Assembly (NCBI GenBank): GCA_038232055.1
Contig: JBBSIN010000034.1
Span: forward strand, 1-25,068
Reading direction: 5' to 3'
Source: JBBSIN01 sp038232055
GTDB taxonomy: Bacteria; Actinomycetota; Actinomycetes; JADGOV01
DNA length: 25,068 nt
The position numbers and the translations under genes are program-made. Positions 7,386-13,883 of the stretch are shown piece by piece. Within the stretch, counting starts at the first letter, position 1; every line of letters begins with the position of its first letter. The notes beneath the pieces are model-generated. The model made no database searches, was not told the origin of the DNA, and saw nothing but the letters and a program-made list of their open reading frames with translations.

Positions 7386-7708
7386 TCGTCGCCCACGCGC
7401 CAGCCGCGCACCGCTCGCACGGCCTCGAGGGCGAGCACCGCACAGACCGGGACGACGAGGAAGAACAGCAGCTCCTCCAGTGGGACCCGCCCGGGCAGGA
7501 CCACGCCGACTGTCTGGCGTGGGTCGTAGCTCCAGTCGCCCCGCGCGATCGCCCACACGTCCCAGGCGAAGAAGACCGCGACGACCGGCAGCAGCGTGAG
7601 CACCAGACGTCGCCAGCGCGCGAAGACCCGGGTGCCCAGCCGCAGCTCGAGCGGCAGCGCCGTGCCGAGGAGGCAGAGTCCCAGCAGCAGGAGGTAGAGG
7701 AGCCTCAC
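7382..7708 (-). CDS. crtYc: Lycopene cyclase subunit CrtYc
   Basis: Partner of CrtYd in the heterodimeric membrane lycopene cyclase. 108 residues with three hydrophobic segments (about 3-19, 35-54 and 78-96). The PLEELLFF motif (76-83) is the family signature, preceded by SYDPRQTVGV. The GTG at 7708 overlaps the thiE stop by 4 nt (GTGA), and its own stop overlaps the crtYd start in the same way, so thiE-crtYc-crtYd should be one translationally coupled unit. Confidence 0.9.
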   Translation of the reverse strand: MRLLYLLLLGLCLLGTALPLELRLGTRVFARWRRLVLTLLPVVAVFFAWDVWAIARGDWSYDPRQTVGVVLPGRVPLEELLFFLVVPVCAVLALEAVRAVRGWRVGDE

Positions 7709-8331
7709 CGCAACCGCCGCGCGAACTCCCGGGCCGCCGCCCGCGGGTCGTCGGCGTCGGTGATCGCGCGTACGACGACGGCACGCGTCGCGCCGGCGGC
7801 CAGCACGTCGTCGAGGTTGTCGAGGTCGATGCCGCCGATCGCGAACCAGGGACGGGCTCCGGCGGCCGACGCGGCGTACGCCGTGAGGTCGAGCCCAGGC
7901 GCCGGGCGTCCCGGCTTGGTCGGCGTGGGCCACGTCGGGCCGACGCAGAAGTAGTCGACGCCTGGCTCGACGGAGGCCGCGTCGACCTCGGCCGGGCCGT
8001 GAGTGGAACGGCCGATGAGCACGTCGTCGCCGAGGATCGCCCGGGCCACCGGCACCGGCAGATCGTCCTGCCCGAGGTGCAGGACATCCGGGCGCAGGGC
8101 GTAGGCGACGTCGGCGCGGTCGTTGACGGCGAAGAGGGCGCCGTGCCGCCGGCACGCGTCGGCGAAAAGCTCAGCCGCCGCCATCTCCTGCCTCGCCTCC
8201 AGCCCCTTCTGCCGCAGCTGTACGACGTCGACGCCGCCGGCGAGGACCGCGTCGAGGAACTCCTCGAGATCGGGACGAAGCCCGGTGCAGAGATAGAGCC
8301 GGGCCTGCGCGAGCCGCTCGCGCGCGGACAC
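7705..8331 (-). CDS. thiE: Thiamine-phosphate synthase
   Basis: Joins HMP diphosphate and thiazole phosphate to thiamine phosphate. 208 residues from the GTG at 8331, which starts 1 nt after the stop of the upstream gene; an open extension farther upstream overlaps that gene and is rejected. Motifs of the TIM-barrel family: DVVQLRQKG, FAVNDRADVAYA, LHLGQDDLPV, GRSTHGP, GPTWPTPTKPG (matching the usual G-P-V-F-x-T-x-T-K segment) and AIGGIDLDN. It is transcribed away from the thiOSG cluster and is coupled to crtYc, so thiamine and carotenoid functions share a transcript. No riboswitch was seen upstream of this unit. Confidence 0.93.
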   Translation of the reverse strand: MSARERLAQARLYLCTGLRPDLEEFLDAVLAGGVDVVQLRQKGLEARQEMAAAELFADACRRHGALFAVNDRADVAYALRPDVLHLGQDDLPVPVARAILGDDVLIGRSTHGPAEVDAASVEPGVDYFCVGPTWPTPTKPGRPAPGLDLTAYAASAAGARPWFAIGGIDLDNLDDVLAAGATRAVVVRAITDADDPRAAAREFARRLR

Positions 8332-8332
8332 G

Positions 8333-8689
8333 TCAGAACCCCAGCGCCTGGGCGCGGCGGCGTACCTCGGTGCCTCGGTTCTCCCGCAGTGCCCGGACCG
8401 GCGAGCCGGGCAGCGAGTCGTCCGGCGTGAACAGCCAGCGCAACGCCGCAACGTCGTCGAAACCCTGATCGCGCAGCAGGCTCAGCGTGCCGCCGAGCTT
8501 CTTGACCAGCCGGCCGTCGTACACGAAGTCGGCGGGCACGCTGAGCACGGGCGGCTCACCCCGGCGTACGGCGACCAGTCGTCCGTGGCGCACGAGAGAC
8601 CGCACCTGCGACACGCTGCACCCGGTCCGCTCGGCCACCTCGGGCAGCACCAGCCACGACCCCACCAGCGTCTCGACGTCGGCGTCCAC
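8333..8689 (-). CDS. Rv2175c-family DNA-binding protein
   Basis: Small helix-turn-helix protein resembling M. tuberculosis Rv2175c, a DNA-binding substrate of the kinase PknL. 118 residues from the GTG at 8689, with TTTACT 6 nt upstream as a possible leaderless -10; an ATG at 8785 would add 32 residues but overlaps the divergent GNAT gene start. Matching features: LVLPEVAERTGCSVSQVRSL (HTH), GRLVAVRRGEPPVLSVPADF, VKKLGGTLSLLRDQGF, ALRWLFTPDDSL and the C-terminal EVRRRAQALGF. It heads the operon with thiE, crtYc and crtYd. A PASTA kinase lies 5 kb away and is its likely partner by analogy. Confidence 0.85.
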   Translation of the reverse strand: MDADVETLVGSWLVLPEVAERTGCSVSQVRSLVRHGRLVAVRRGEPPVLSVPADFVYDGRLVKKLGGTLSLLRDQGFDDVAALRWLFTPDDSLPGSPVRALRENRGTEVRRRAQALGF

Positions 8690-8771
8690 CCGACCAGTAA
8701 ACCGGGCGCCCCGCCGGCACAGCCGCCCGTCCGGCCCTGACGCCGGGACGATATCCGTTTGCGCGCATCCG

Positions 8772-8777
8772 TACCGT
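8772..8777 (+). promoter_or_regulatory. Probable leaderless -10 element of the GNAT gene
   Basis: TACCGT ends 6 nt before the ATG at 8784, so transcription would begin at or next to the start codon. No Shine-Dalgarno sequence is present. No -35 box was recognised. Confidence 0.45.
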
Positions 8778-8783
8778 CGACTC

Positions 8784-9311
8784 ATGTACGAGGGGAAGCT
8801 GGTCCGGCTCCGGGCCCACGAGCCGGACGACGCCGATTTCTTCTACCGGGCGCTGAACGACCGCGAGGTCACTCGCTTCCTCATGCTGCGCTATCCGATG
8901 TCGCGGTGGGACGAGCGCGACTGGATCGAGCGCAACCGGTCGCTCTCCTACGACAGCGCCAACTTCGTCATCGAGGCGAAGGCCGACGGCCGCATCGTGG
9001 GTGGGGTCGGCTTGCGTACGCAAGGTCCGGAGAACCGCTGCGCGGACCTCGGCATCGCCGTCTCCGACCGGTCGCAGTGGGGGAAGGGCTACGGCACCGA
9101 CGCCATGCGTACCGTCTGCCGCTTCGGCTTCGAGGAGATGGACCTGCACCGCATCGAGCTGTGGGTCTTCGCCGACAACGAGCGCGCGCGACACGTCTAC
9201 GAGAAGGTCGGCTTCGTCCTCGAGGGAACTGCGCGCGAGCGGTTCCACTACGGCGGCCGGCGGGTCGACGAGCACCTCATGGGGCTGTTGCGACGGGAGT
9301 TCGCTGAGTAG
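8784..9311 (+). CDS. GNAT-family N-acetyltransferase (RimJ/RimL type)
   Basis: 175-residue cytoplasmic acetyl-CoA-dependent transferase of the ribosomal-protein/spermidine-type GNAT group; substrate unknown. It starts VRLRAHEPDDADFFYRALND, and shows the acetyl-CoA loop in WGKGYGTDAMRTV and the typical HRIELWVFADNERARHVYEKVGF segment, followed by EGTARERFHYGGRRVDEHLM. The ATG at 8784 is divergent from the Rv2175c-like gene (94 bp apart) and has a leaderless-type -10 box. The DUF2795 gene follows after 10 nt. Confidence 0.9.
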   Translation: MYEGKLVRLRAHEPDDADFFYRALNDREVTRFLMLRYPMSRWDERDWIERNRSLSYDSANFVIEAKADGRIVGGVGLRTQGPENRCADLGIAVSDRSQWGKGYGTDAMRTVCRFGFEEMDLHRIELWVFADNERARHVYEKVGFVLEGTARERFHYGGRRVDEHLMGLLRREFAE

Positions 9312-9321
9312 GCGAGCCGAT

Positions 9322-9540
9322 ATGGACAAGCCGAGCATCGATGAGGTCATGGACGCGCTCAACGCCCTCGACTACCCGGCGAGCAAGCAGGACGTCGTCC
9401 GGCACGCCGAGCAGGCTGGCGCCGGTGAGTCCGTGCTCAAGGCGCTGCGCTCCTTGCCGCTGGCCGACTCTCGCAGCCGAGAGGAGATCCGGCAGTCGGT
9501 CCCGGTCGCCGAGGACGACCGGCCGCCCGGGGTCTCCTAG
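9322..9540 (+). CDS. DUF2795 small protein
   Basis: 72-residue acidic helical protein resembling the DUF2795 family of unknown function, common in actinobacteria. Recognisable features are DALNALDYPASKQDVVRHAE and AGESVLKALRSLPLADSRS, followed by a short disordered Pro-rich tail. The ATG at 9322 lies 10 nt after the GNAT stop with AGGCGAG about 5 nt upstream, so the two probably form an operon. A long hairpin follows. Confidence 0.75.
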   Translation: MDKPSIDEVMDALNALDYPASKQDVVRHAEQAGAGESVLKALRSLPLADSRSREEIRQSVPVAEDDRPPGVS

Positions 9541-9598
9541 CGAGATCGCGCCTGGCCGCCGAGTCGTGCAGCGGCTGAAGATCGCCCAGAAGGGAGTC

Positions 9599-9672
9599 CG
9601 AGGGATCGTCCGAGGAACGACCTTGCTGTTTTTCCGGGTCAGCTCACCTTGATCACCTCGGACGATTCCTCG
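9599..9672. terminator. 17-bp stem hairpin after the GNAT-DUF2795 pair
   Basis: 9599-9615 (CGAGGGATCGTCCGAGG) pairs with 9656-9672 over 17 positions; the only mismatch is a G-T wobble in RNA. The loop is 40 nt and holds a T5 run. GTCCGAGG is also directly repeated in and beside the left arm (9596-9603 and 9608-9615). The likely role is termination between DUF2795 and the thi operon. The long loop also allows a decayed miniature element or a recombination site. Confidence 0.6.
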
Positions 9673-9765
9673 AACAATCACTCAGACCGGGATCGGGCCC
9701 ATCCGGAATCCCTCATCCGGAGACCCTATGTCGACACGCGTCGGCGTACGCAGCACCGCGCGGCG

Positions 9766-9771
9766 TAAGCT
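9766..9771 (+). promoter_or_regulatory. Possible -10 element of the thiOSG operon
   Basis: TAAGCT stands about 7 nt before the start of the TPP riboswitch fold, as expected for the operon promoter. No clear -35 box. Confidence 0.35.
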
Positions 9772-9775
9772 GGTC

Positions 9776-9875
9776 AGCGCGCGGGAGCCCGGTGCAGACC
9801 GGGCTGAGAGGGCGGGCTGAAAGCCCCCGACCGTCGAACCTGATCCGGGTCATGCCGGCGAAGGGAGCCGCTCCA
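9776..9875 (+). promoter_or_regulatory. TPP riboswitch (THI element) of the thiOSG operon
   Basis: Thiamine-diphosphate-sensing leader. The conserved core is readable: GGGAGCCC, then GGGCTGAGAGGG (the CUGAGA of the pyrimidine-sensing arm), then GAACCTGATCCGGGTCATGC and CGGCGAAGGGAG, matching the consensus ACCUGAUCUGGAUAAUGCCAGCGNAGGGA. The AGGGAG at its 3' end (9862-9867) is also the best Shine-Dalgarno for the thiO GTG at 9876. This suggests translational control in which TPP binding hides the ribosome site. Confidence 0.93.
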
Positions 9876-10985
9876 GTGGCAAATGCCGACGTCGTGGTGG
9901 TCGGCGGCGGGATAATCGGTCTCGCGATCGGATGGCGTACGGCGCAGCGCGGCCTGACGGTGACGGTGGTCGATCCGACCCCGATGCGCGGGGCGTCGTA
10001 CGCCGCCGCGGGGATGCTCACTCCGGTCACCGAGGCACAGTTCGGCGAGGAGTCGCTGCTGGCCCTCAATCTCGACAGTGCGCGGCGCTATCCCGCCTTC
10101 GTCGAGGAGCTCGGGGAGGACGTCGGCTACCGCAGCACCGGGACGCTCGCCGTGGCTTCCGACGCCGGCGATCGAGCGGTGCTCGTCGAGCTGCACGCCT
10201 ACCAGCAGCAGCTCGGCCTGCAGGCCGAGCTGCTCTCCGGACGTGAGTGCCGGTCGTACGAGCCGATGCTGGCCTCGACCGTGCGGGCGGGCCTGCTGGC
10301 CGCCGGGGACCGCAGCGTCGACCCGCGGCGGCTGACGCCGGCGCTGCGCCGCGCCGGCGCGCGGGCGGGCGTCCGCGTCCTCGAGCAGCAGGTGATTTCG
10401 GTCGAAGCCGCCTCGGTGACGCTGGCCGGCGGGGACCGGCTGTCCGCTGCGCAGGTCGTCGTCGCCGCCGGCTGCTGGTCGGCGCAGCTCGTCGGCCTGC
10501 CGGTGCGCCCGGTGAAGGGGCAGATCCTTCGGCTGCGCGGCCCGGGCTTCCTCGACCACACCGTCCGCGGCGTCGTACGCGGCTCCCACGTCTACGTGGT
10601 GCCCCGCGACGACGGCGAGCTGGTGGTCGGGGCGACCATGGAGGAGATGGGTTTCGACACGACGGTCCGCGCCGGTGCGGTCTACGAGCTGCTGCGCGAC
10701 GCCCACGAGCTGCTGCCCGGCATCACCGAGCTCGAACTGGTCGAGGTGCGCGCCGGGTTGCGTCCCGGCTCACCGGACAACGCGCCGATCGTCGGCTCGC
10801 TCGGCGCGGGGGTGGTCGCGGCCACCGGCCATCATCGCAACGGTGTGCTGCTTGCGCCGGTCACGGCCGACGCCGTGGCCGACCTGCTCACGACCGGCGA
10901 ACTGCCGACGGTCATGCGTCCGTTTCGCCCGGACCGCTTCATCGCGGCGGCGGCGACGACAGCAGCGGCGGCGGTGCCGGCGTGA
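9876..10985 (+). CDS. thiO: Glycine oxidase
   Basis: FAD enzyme that oxidises glycine to the imine (dehydroglycine) needed for thiazole formation; its presence implies the aerobic ThiO route rather than ThiH. 369 residues from the GTG at 9876; the frame is open farther upstream but that would lie inside the riboswitch. Features: Rossmann motif DVVVVGGGIIGLAIGWR near the N-terminus, AAAGMLTPVTEA, PVKGQILRLRG, HVYVVPRDDGELVVGATMEE and the C-terminal GLRPGSPDNAPIVG followed by GHHRNGVLLAP, typical of DAO-family ThiO. Its stop overlaps the thiS start by 4 nt. Confidence 0.94.
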   Translation: MANADVVVVGGGIIGLAIGWRTAQRGLTVTVVDPTPMRGASYAAAGMLTPVTEAQFGEESLLALNLDSARRYPAFVEELGEDVGYRSTGTLAVASDAGDRAVLVELHAYQQQLGLQAELLSGRECRSYEPMLASTVRAGLLAAGDRSVDPRRLTPALRRAGARAGVRVLEQQVISVEAASVTLAGGDRLSAAQVVVAAGCWSAQLVGLPVRPVKGQILRLRGPGFLDHTVRGVVRGSHVYVVPRDDGELVVGATMEEMGFDTTVRAGAVYELLRDAHELLPGITELELVEVRAGLRPGSPDNAPIVGSLGAGVVAATGHHRNGVLLAPVTADAVADLLTTGELPTVMRPFRPDRFIAAAATTAAAAVPA

Positions 10986-11182
10986 CGGTCACGGTCAACG
11001 GCGAGCGGAGCGACGTTGCTCCGGGTACGACGGTCGACGCGCTCCTCGCCCAGCTCGGCGCGCGACCCACCGGCACGGCGGTCGCGGTGAACGGCGAGGT
11101 GGTGCCGCGCAGCACCTGGCCGACCCGCCGGCTCGACGACGACGACGCGGTCGAGGTGCTCGCCGCCGTACAGGGAGGTTGA
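10982..11182 (+). CDS. thiS: Sulfur carrier protein ThiS
   Basis: 66-residue ubiquitin-like sulfur carrier that, as a C-terminal thiocarboxylate, delivers sulfur to ThiG. It starts VTVTVNGERSDVAPGTTVDAL, contains TAVAVNGEVVPRSTW and DDDDAVEVLAAVQGG, and ends in the obligatory Gly-Gly. The GTG at 10982 overlaps the thiO stop (GTGA). The codons for the terminal Gly-Gly also form the AGGGAGG ribosome site of thiG. A ThiF-type adenylyltransferase is not in this window. Confidence 0.95.
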   Translation: MTVTVNGERSDVAPGTTVDALLAQLGARPTGTAVAVNGEVVPRSTWPTRRLDDDDAVEVLAAVQGG

Positions 11183-11183
11183 C

Positions 11184-11957
11184 ATGGCAGATTCGCTGAC
11201 CATCGCCGGCGAGACGTTCGCGTCGAGGCTCATCATGGGCACCGGCGGAACGCCGAGCCTCGACGTGCTGGAGGCGGCGCTCAAGGTGTCCGGCACGCAG
11301 CTGACCACGGTCGCGATGCGGCGCCTGGACCCGGCGGCCCGTGGGTCGGTGCTCGACGTCATCTCCCGCCTCGGCATTCGAGTGCTGCCCAACACCGCGG
11401 GCTGTTTCACGGCGCGCGAAGCGGTGCTGACCGCTGCGCTGGCGCGGGAGGCGCTCGGCACCGACTGGGTCAAGCTGGAGGTCATCGCCGACGAGCACAC
11501 GCTGCTGCCGGATCCGGTCGAGCTGCTCGACGCCGCCGAGCGGCTGGTCGACGACGGCTTCGTCGTGCTGCCCTACACCAATGACGACCCGGTGCTGGCT
11601 CGCCGGCTCGAGCAGCTCGGCTGCGCTGCGGTCATGCCGCTCGGCTCGCCGATCGGCACCGGCCTCGGCATCCGCAACCCGCACAACATCTCGATGATCG
11701 TCGACCGGGCCACCGTGCCGGTCATCCTCGACGCCGGCATCGGCACCGCCTCCGACGCCGCCCAGGCGATGGAGCTGGGTTGCGCGGGCGTGCTGCTCGC
11801 CTCGGCGGTCACCCGGGCGCAGGATCCGGTGGGGATGGCGGAGGCGATGGCCCGGGCCGTCGAGGCCGGCCGACTGGCGCGACAGGCCGGACGCATCCCG
11901 AAGCGGTCGTACGCCGAAGCGTCCTCGCCCTTCGAAGGCCTTGCCGACCTGCCCTGA
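11184..11957 (+). CDS. thiG: Thiazole synthase
   Basis: TIM-barrel enzyme that makes the thiazole phosphate moiety from DXP, dehydroglycine and ThiS-thiocarboxylate. 257 residues, the normal length. Motifs: FASRLIMGTGGTPSLDVLE, LPNTAGCFTAREAV, WVKLEVIADEHTLLPDP, FVVLPYTNDDPVLARRLE, VMPLGSPIGTGLGIRNP, VPVILDAGIGTASDAAQAME and GCAGVLLASAV. The ATG at 11184 is 1 nt after the thiS stop, with a strong Shine-Dalgarno inside the end of thiS. Confidence 0.96.
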   Translation: MADSLTIAGETFASRLIMGTGGTPSLDVLEAALKVSGTQLTTVAMRRLDPAARGSVLDVISRLGIRVLPNTAGCFTAREAVLTAALAREALGTDWVKLEVIADEHTLLPDPVELLDAAERLVDDGFVVLPYTNDDPVLARRLEQLGCAAVMPLGSPIGTGLGIRNPHNISMIVDRATVPVILDAGIGTASDAAQAMELGCAGVLLASAVTRAQDPVGMAEAMARAVEAGRLARQAGRIPKRSYAEASSPFEGLADLP

Positions 11958-11979
11958 GCACCCGCCGATCGGCCGGCGC

Positions 11980-11985
11980 TACATT
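11980..11985 (+). promoter_or_regulatory. Probable leaderless -10 element of the Rieske gene
   Basis: TACATT ends 6 nt before the ATG at 11992, and no Shine-Dalgarno is present. The gene therefore probably has its own leaderless promoter rather than depending on thiOSG. Confidence 0.5.
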
Positions 11986-11991
11986 GCCCCC

Positions 11992-12852
11992 ATGCAACCC
12001 TTTGACTCACTGGACGTCCTCGAACGCGCCTCGTTCCTCGACCCGCTGGTCAATCGAGCACGCACGCTCGTGCAGAACATCATCCAGCCGCAGCTACTTC
12101 GCGACGTCCTGCACGGGACCTGGCTCGGGCACCCGCTGCATCCGGTGCTGACCGACATCCCCATCGGAGCCTGGACGTCGGCGGTCATGCTGGACTTCTT
12201 CCCGAAGACCGGCGCCGCCTCGAGCGCGCTCATCGCGACCGGCCTGGTCAGCGTCGCTCCCACAGTCGCCTCGGGATGGACCGACTGGTCAGAGCTGCAC
12301 CAGCCCGAGCAGCGGACCGGTTTGGTGCACGCAGTGGCCAACGTGGCCGGCACGGTCGTGTTCGCCGCCAGCCTCGCCGCCCGGGTCCGAGGGCGCTACG
12401 CCCGCGGTAAGGCGCTCGGCCTGACCGGGCTGGCCCTCGTCACCGTCGGCGGCACGATCGGCGGTCACCTCTCCTTCCGACGAGGGGCTGGCGCCAACCG
12501 GACCGCCGACGTGATGGACACCGGACCGACCGACTGGACCACCGTTGCCAGCCTGGACGACCTGCCCGAGGGACAGCCCGTTCTGCGGGAGGTGGCGGAC
12601 TGGCCGGTGCTGCTCTACCGAGAGGGTCGGACGGTACGGGCGCTCATCGACCGGTGCTCCCACCTGTCCGGACCTCTGCACGAAGGCAAGATTCGCGGCT
12701 CCGGGTCCGACGCGTGCGTGGTGTGCCCGTGGCACGGCAGCACGTTCCGCCTTCGGAACGGGGCGGTCGTCCACGGCCCCGCCACGGCGCCGCAACCGGT
12801 GCTCGAGACCCGCGTGCTCTCAGACCATGTCGAAGTGCGCATACCGGGATAG
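11992..12852 (+). CDS. DUF2231 membrane protein fused to a Rieske [2Fe-2S] domain
   Basis: 286-residue membrane redox protein of unknown role. The N-terminal two-thirds resembles DUF2231: GHPLHPVLTDIPIGAW (46-61) and hydrophobic segments at about 60-70, 76-94, 110-131 and 141-160. A C-terminal Rieske domain (about 180-286) carries all cluster ligands: C222-S-H224 and C245-P-W-H248, followed by the G-S-T-F segment. The spacing resembles ferredoxin-like Rieske proteins. The ATG at 11992 is supported by the leaderless promoter; an upstream ATG at 11941 lies inside thiG. It follows thiG by 34 bp; no functional link to thiamine is evident. An electron-transfer or quinone-related role is only a guess. 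Confidence 0.88.
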   Translation: MQPFDSLDVLERASFLDPLVNRARTLVQNIIQPQLLRDVLHGTWLGHPLHPVLTDIPIGAWTSAVMLDFFPKTGAASSALIATGLVSVAPTVASGWTDWSELHQPEQRTGLVHAVANVAGTVVFAASLAARVRGRYARGKALGLTGLALVTVGGTIGGHLSFRRGAGANRTADVMDTGPTDWTTVASLDDLPEGQPVLREVADWPVLLYREGRTVRALIDRCSHLSGPLHEGKIRGSGSDACVVCPWHGSTFRLRNGAVVHGPATAPQPVLETRVLSDHVEVRIPG

Positions 12853-12867
12853 ATTCGAACCACACAC

Positions 12868-12897
12868 TTGTCATTTACGCCGAACCACGCCTAGCCT
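12868..12897 (+). promoter_or_regulatory. Sigma-70-type promoter of the LysM/transglycosylase gene
   Basis: TTGTCA (12868-12873) and TAGCCT (12892-12897) are 18 nt apart, close to the vegetative consensus. Transcription would start near 12904 and give a leader of about 36 nt that includes GGAGG at 12930-12934. Confidence 0.5.
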
Positions 12898-12939
12898 CCA
12901 CCGAGCGAGGGGGATTCTCGATACAGGCTTGGAGGTTCG

Positions 12940-13836
12940 ATGCGCTACCGCCGGCTGTTACCTGCCCTCTGCGCGCCGATCGCCATCGGGGCCGTCGTCA
13001 CGGCGAGCGTCCCGGGCATCATCACGATCCGCATCCGTCCGGGCGACACGCTCTCCGCCATCGCCCGAGACCACCACACGACGGTCGCCGCGCTCATTGC
13101 GCTCAACCACCTGCCAGGCAACGGCGACCTGATCTACGCGGGGGCCCTGCTACGGGTCCCGGGGCGAGTGGCGAGCCCTGCGTCCGGGTCCAGCCGGGCC
13201 CGCACCTACACGGTCCGCTCCGGCGACACTGTGTCGGAGGTCGCGCATCGGTACCACACCTCCGTCGCCTGGCTCGCCGCCCGCAACTCCCTGGGCTCCC
13301 GCTACACGATCTACATCGGCCAGCGGCTGAGGCTGCCGGGGCAGCAGCCGAGCGCCCCCGACTCCTTCGCCGGCCGCACCTATCCGAGTGCCGTCGTGGC
13401 CTCGGCCGCGCGGCACCGCGATTGGCTCGCCCGGCACCACGTCGCGTCCCGAGACCGGGTTCGGTCACTCATCGTCGACGCCGCCTCCCGCTATCGCGTC
13501 GATCCGGCGCTAGCCCTGGCGGTCGCCCACCAGGAGTCCGGCTTCCAGCAGGGCGTGGTCTCCCCGGCCGACGCGGTCGGCGCCATGCAGGTCATCCCCT
13601 CGACCGGTGACTACGTCTCGCGCTACGTCGTGCACCGGCGGCTCAACCTGCTGAAGGCCAAGGACAACGTAACGGCGGGAGTGGCGCTGCTCGGTCAGCT
13701 CACCCGCGCCGCGCGTACCGACCAGGCGGTCGCCGGCTACTACCAGGGGCTCGGGTCGGTACGGAAGAACGGCATGTACCGCGACACCAAGTCCTACGTG
13801 CGCAATGTCCTGACACTTCGCGAGCACTACAGGTGA
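12940..13836 (+). CDS. Secreted LysM lytic transglycosylase-like protein
   Basis: 298-residue exported cell-wall enzyme. The ATG at 12940 has a good GGAGG site 5 nt upstream. Residues 1-25 are a hydrophobic signal or anchor. Two LysM peptidoglycan-binding modules follow: about 30-74 (RIRPGDTLSAIARDHHTTVAAL) and about 89-133 (TYTVRSGDTVSEVAHRYHT). The C-terminal SLT-type domain (about 172-295) contains the catalytic Glu in AVAHQESGF (E199), AVGAMQVIP and VAGYYQGLGSV. It probably cleaves glycan strands. The adjacent PASTA kinase also senses wall fragments in related systems, so the pair may share wall-maintenance duties. Confidence 0.92.
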   Translation: MRYRRLLPALCAPIAIGAVVTASVPGIITIRIRPGDTLSAIARDHHTTVAALIALNHLPGNGDLIYAGALLRVPGRVASPASGSSRARTYTVRSGDTVSEVAHRYHTSVAWLAARNSLGSRYTIYIGQRLRLPGQQPSAPDSFAGRTYPSAVVASAARHRDWLARHHVASRDRVRSLIVDAASRYRVDPALALAVAHQESGFQQGVVSPADAVGAMQVIPSTGDYVSRYVVHRRLNLLKAKDNVTAGVALLGQLTRAARTDQAVAGYYQGLGSVRKNGMYRDTKSYVRNVLTLREHYR

Positions 13837-13843
13837 CGCGCGC

Positions 13844-13859
13844 CTGACCGCCCGGTCAG
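13844..13859. promoter_or_regulatory. Palindrome in the kinase promoter region
   Basis: CTGACCG-CC-CGGTCAG is a perfect 7-bp inverted repeat, centred about 20 bp upstream of the -10 box. Its form (TGACCG...CGGTCA) is like operators of TetR-family repressors. It could instead act as a short hairpin after the LysM gene, whose stop ends at 13836. Confidence 0.45.
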
Positions 13860-13870
13860 CACTGCGGCCG

Positions 13871-13876
13871 TAGAAT
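13871..13876 (+). promoter_or_regulatory. Probable leaderless -10 element of the kinase gene
   Basis: TAGAAT ends 7 nt before the GTG start at 13884. No Shine-Dalgarno is present, so the transcript is probably leaderless. Confidence 0.5.
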
Positions 13877-13883
13877 CCGACAA

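Noticed and set aside
8690..8785. ATG at 8785 as start of the Rv2175c-like protein
   Set aside because: It would overlap the start of the divergent GNAT gene and add residues not typical of the family; the GTG at 8689 fits better, though this is not certain.
12853..12939. c-di-AMP (ydaO-type) riboswitch before the LysM gene
   Set aside because: Such riboswitches often precede wall hydrolase genes in actinobacteria, but the intergenic space is only 87 nt, contains a normal promoter and lacks the conserved core.
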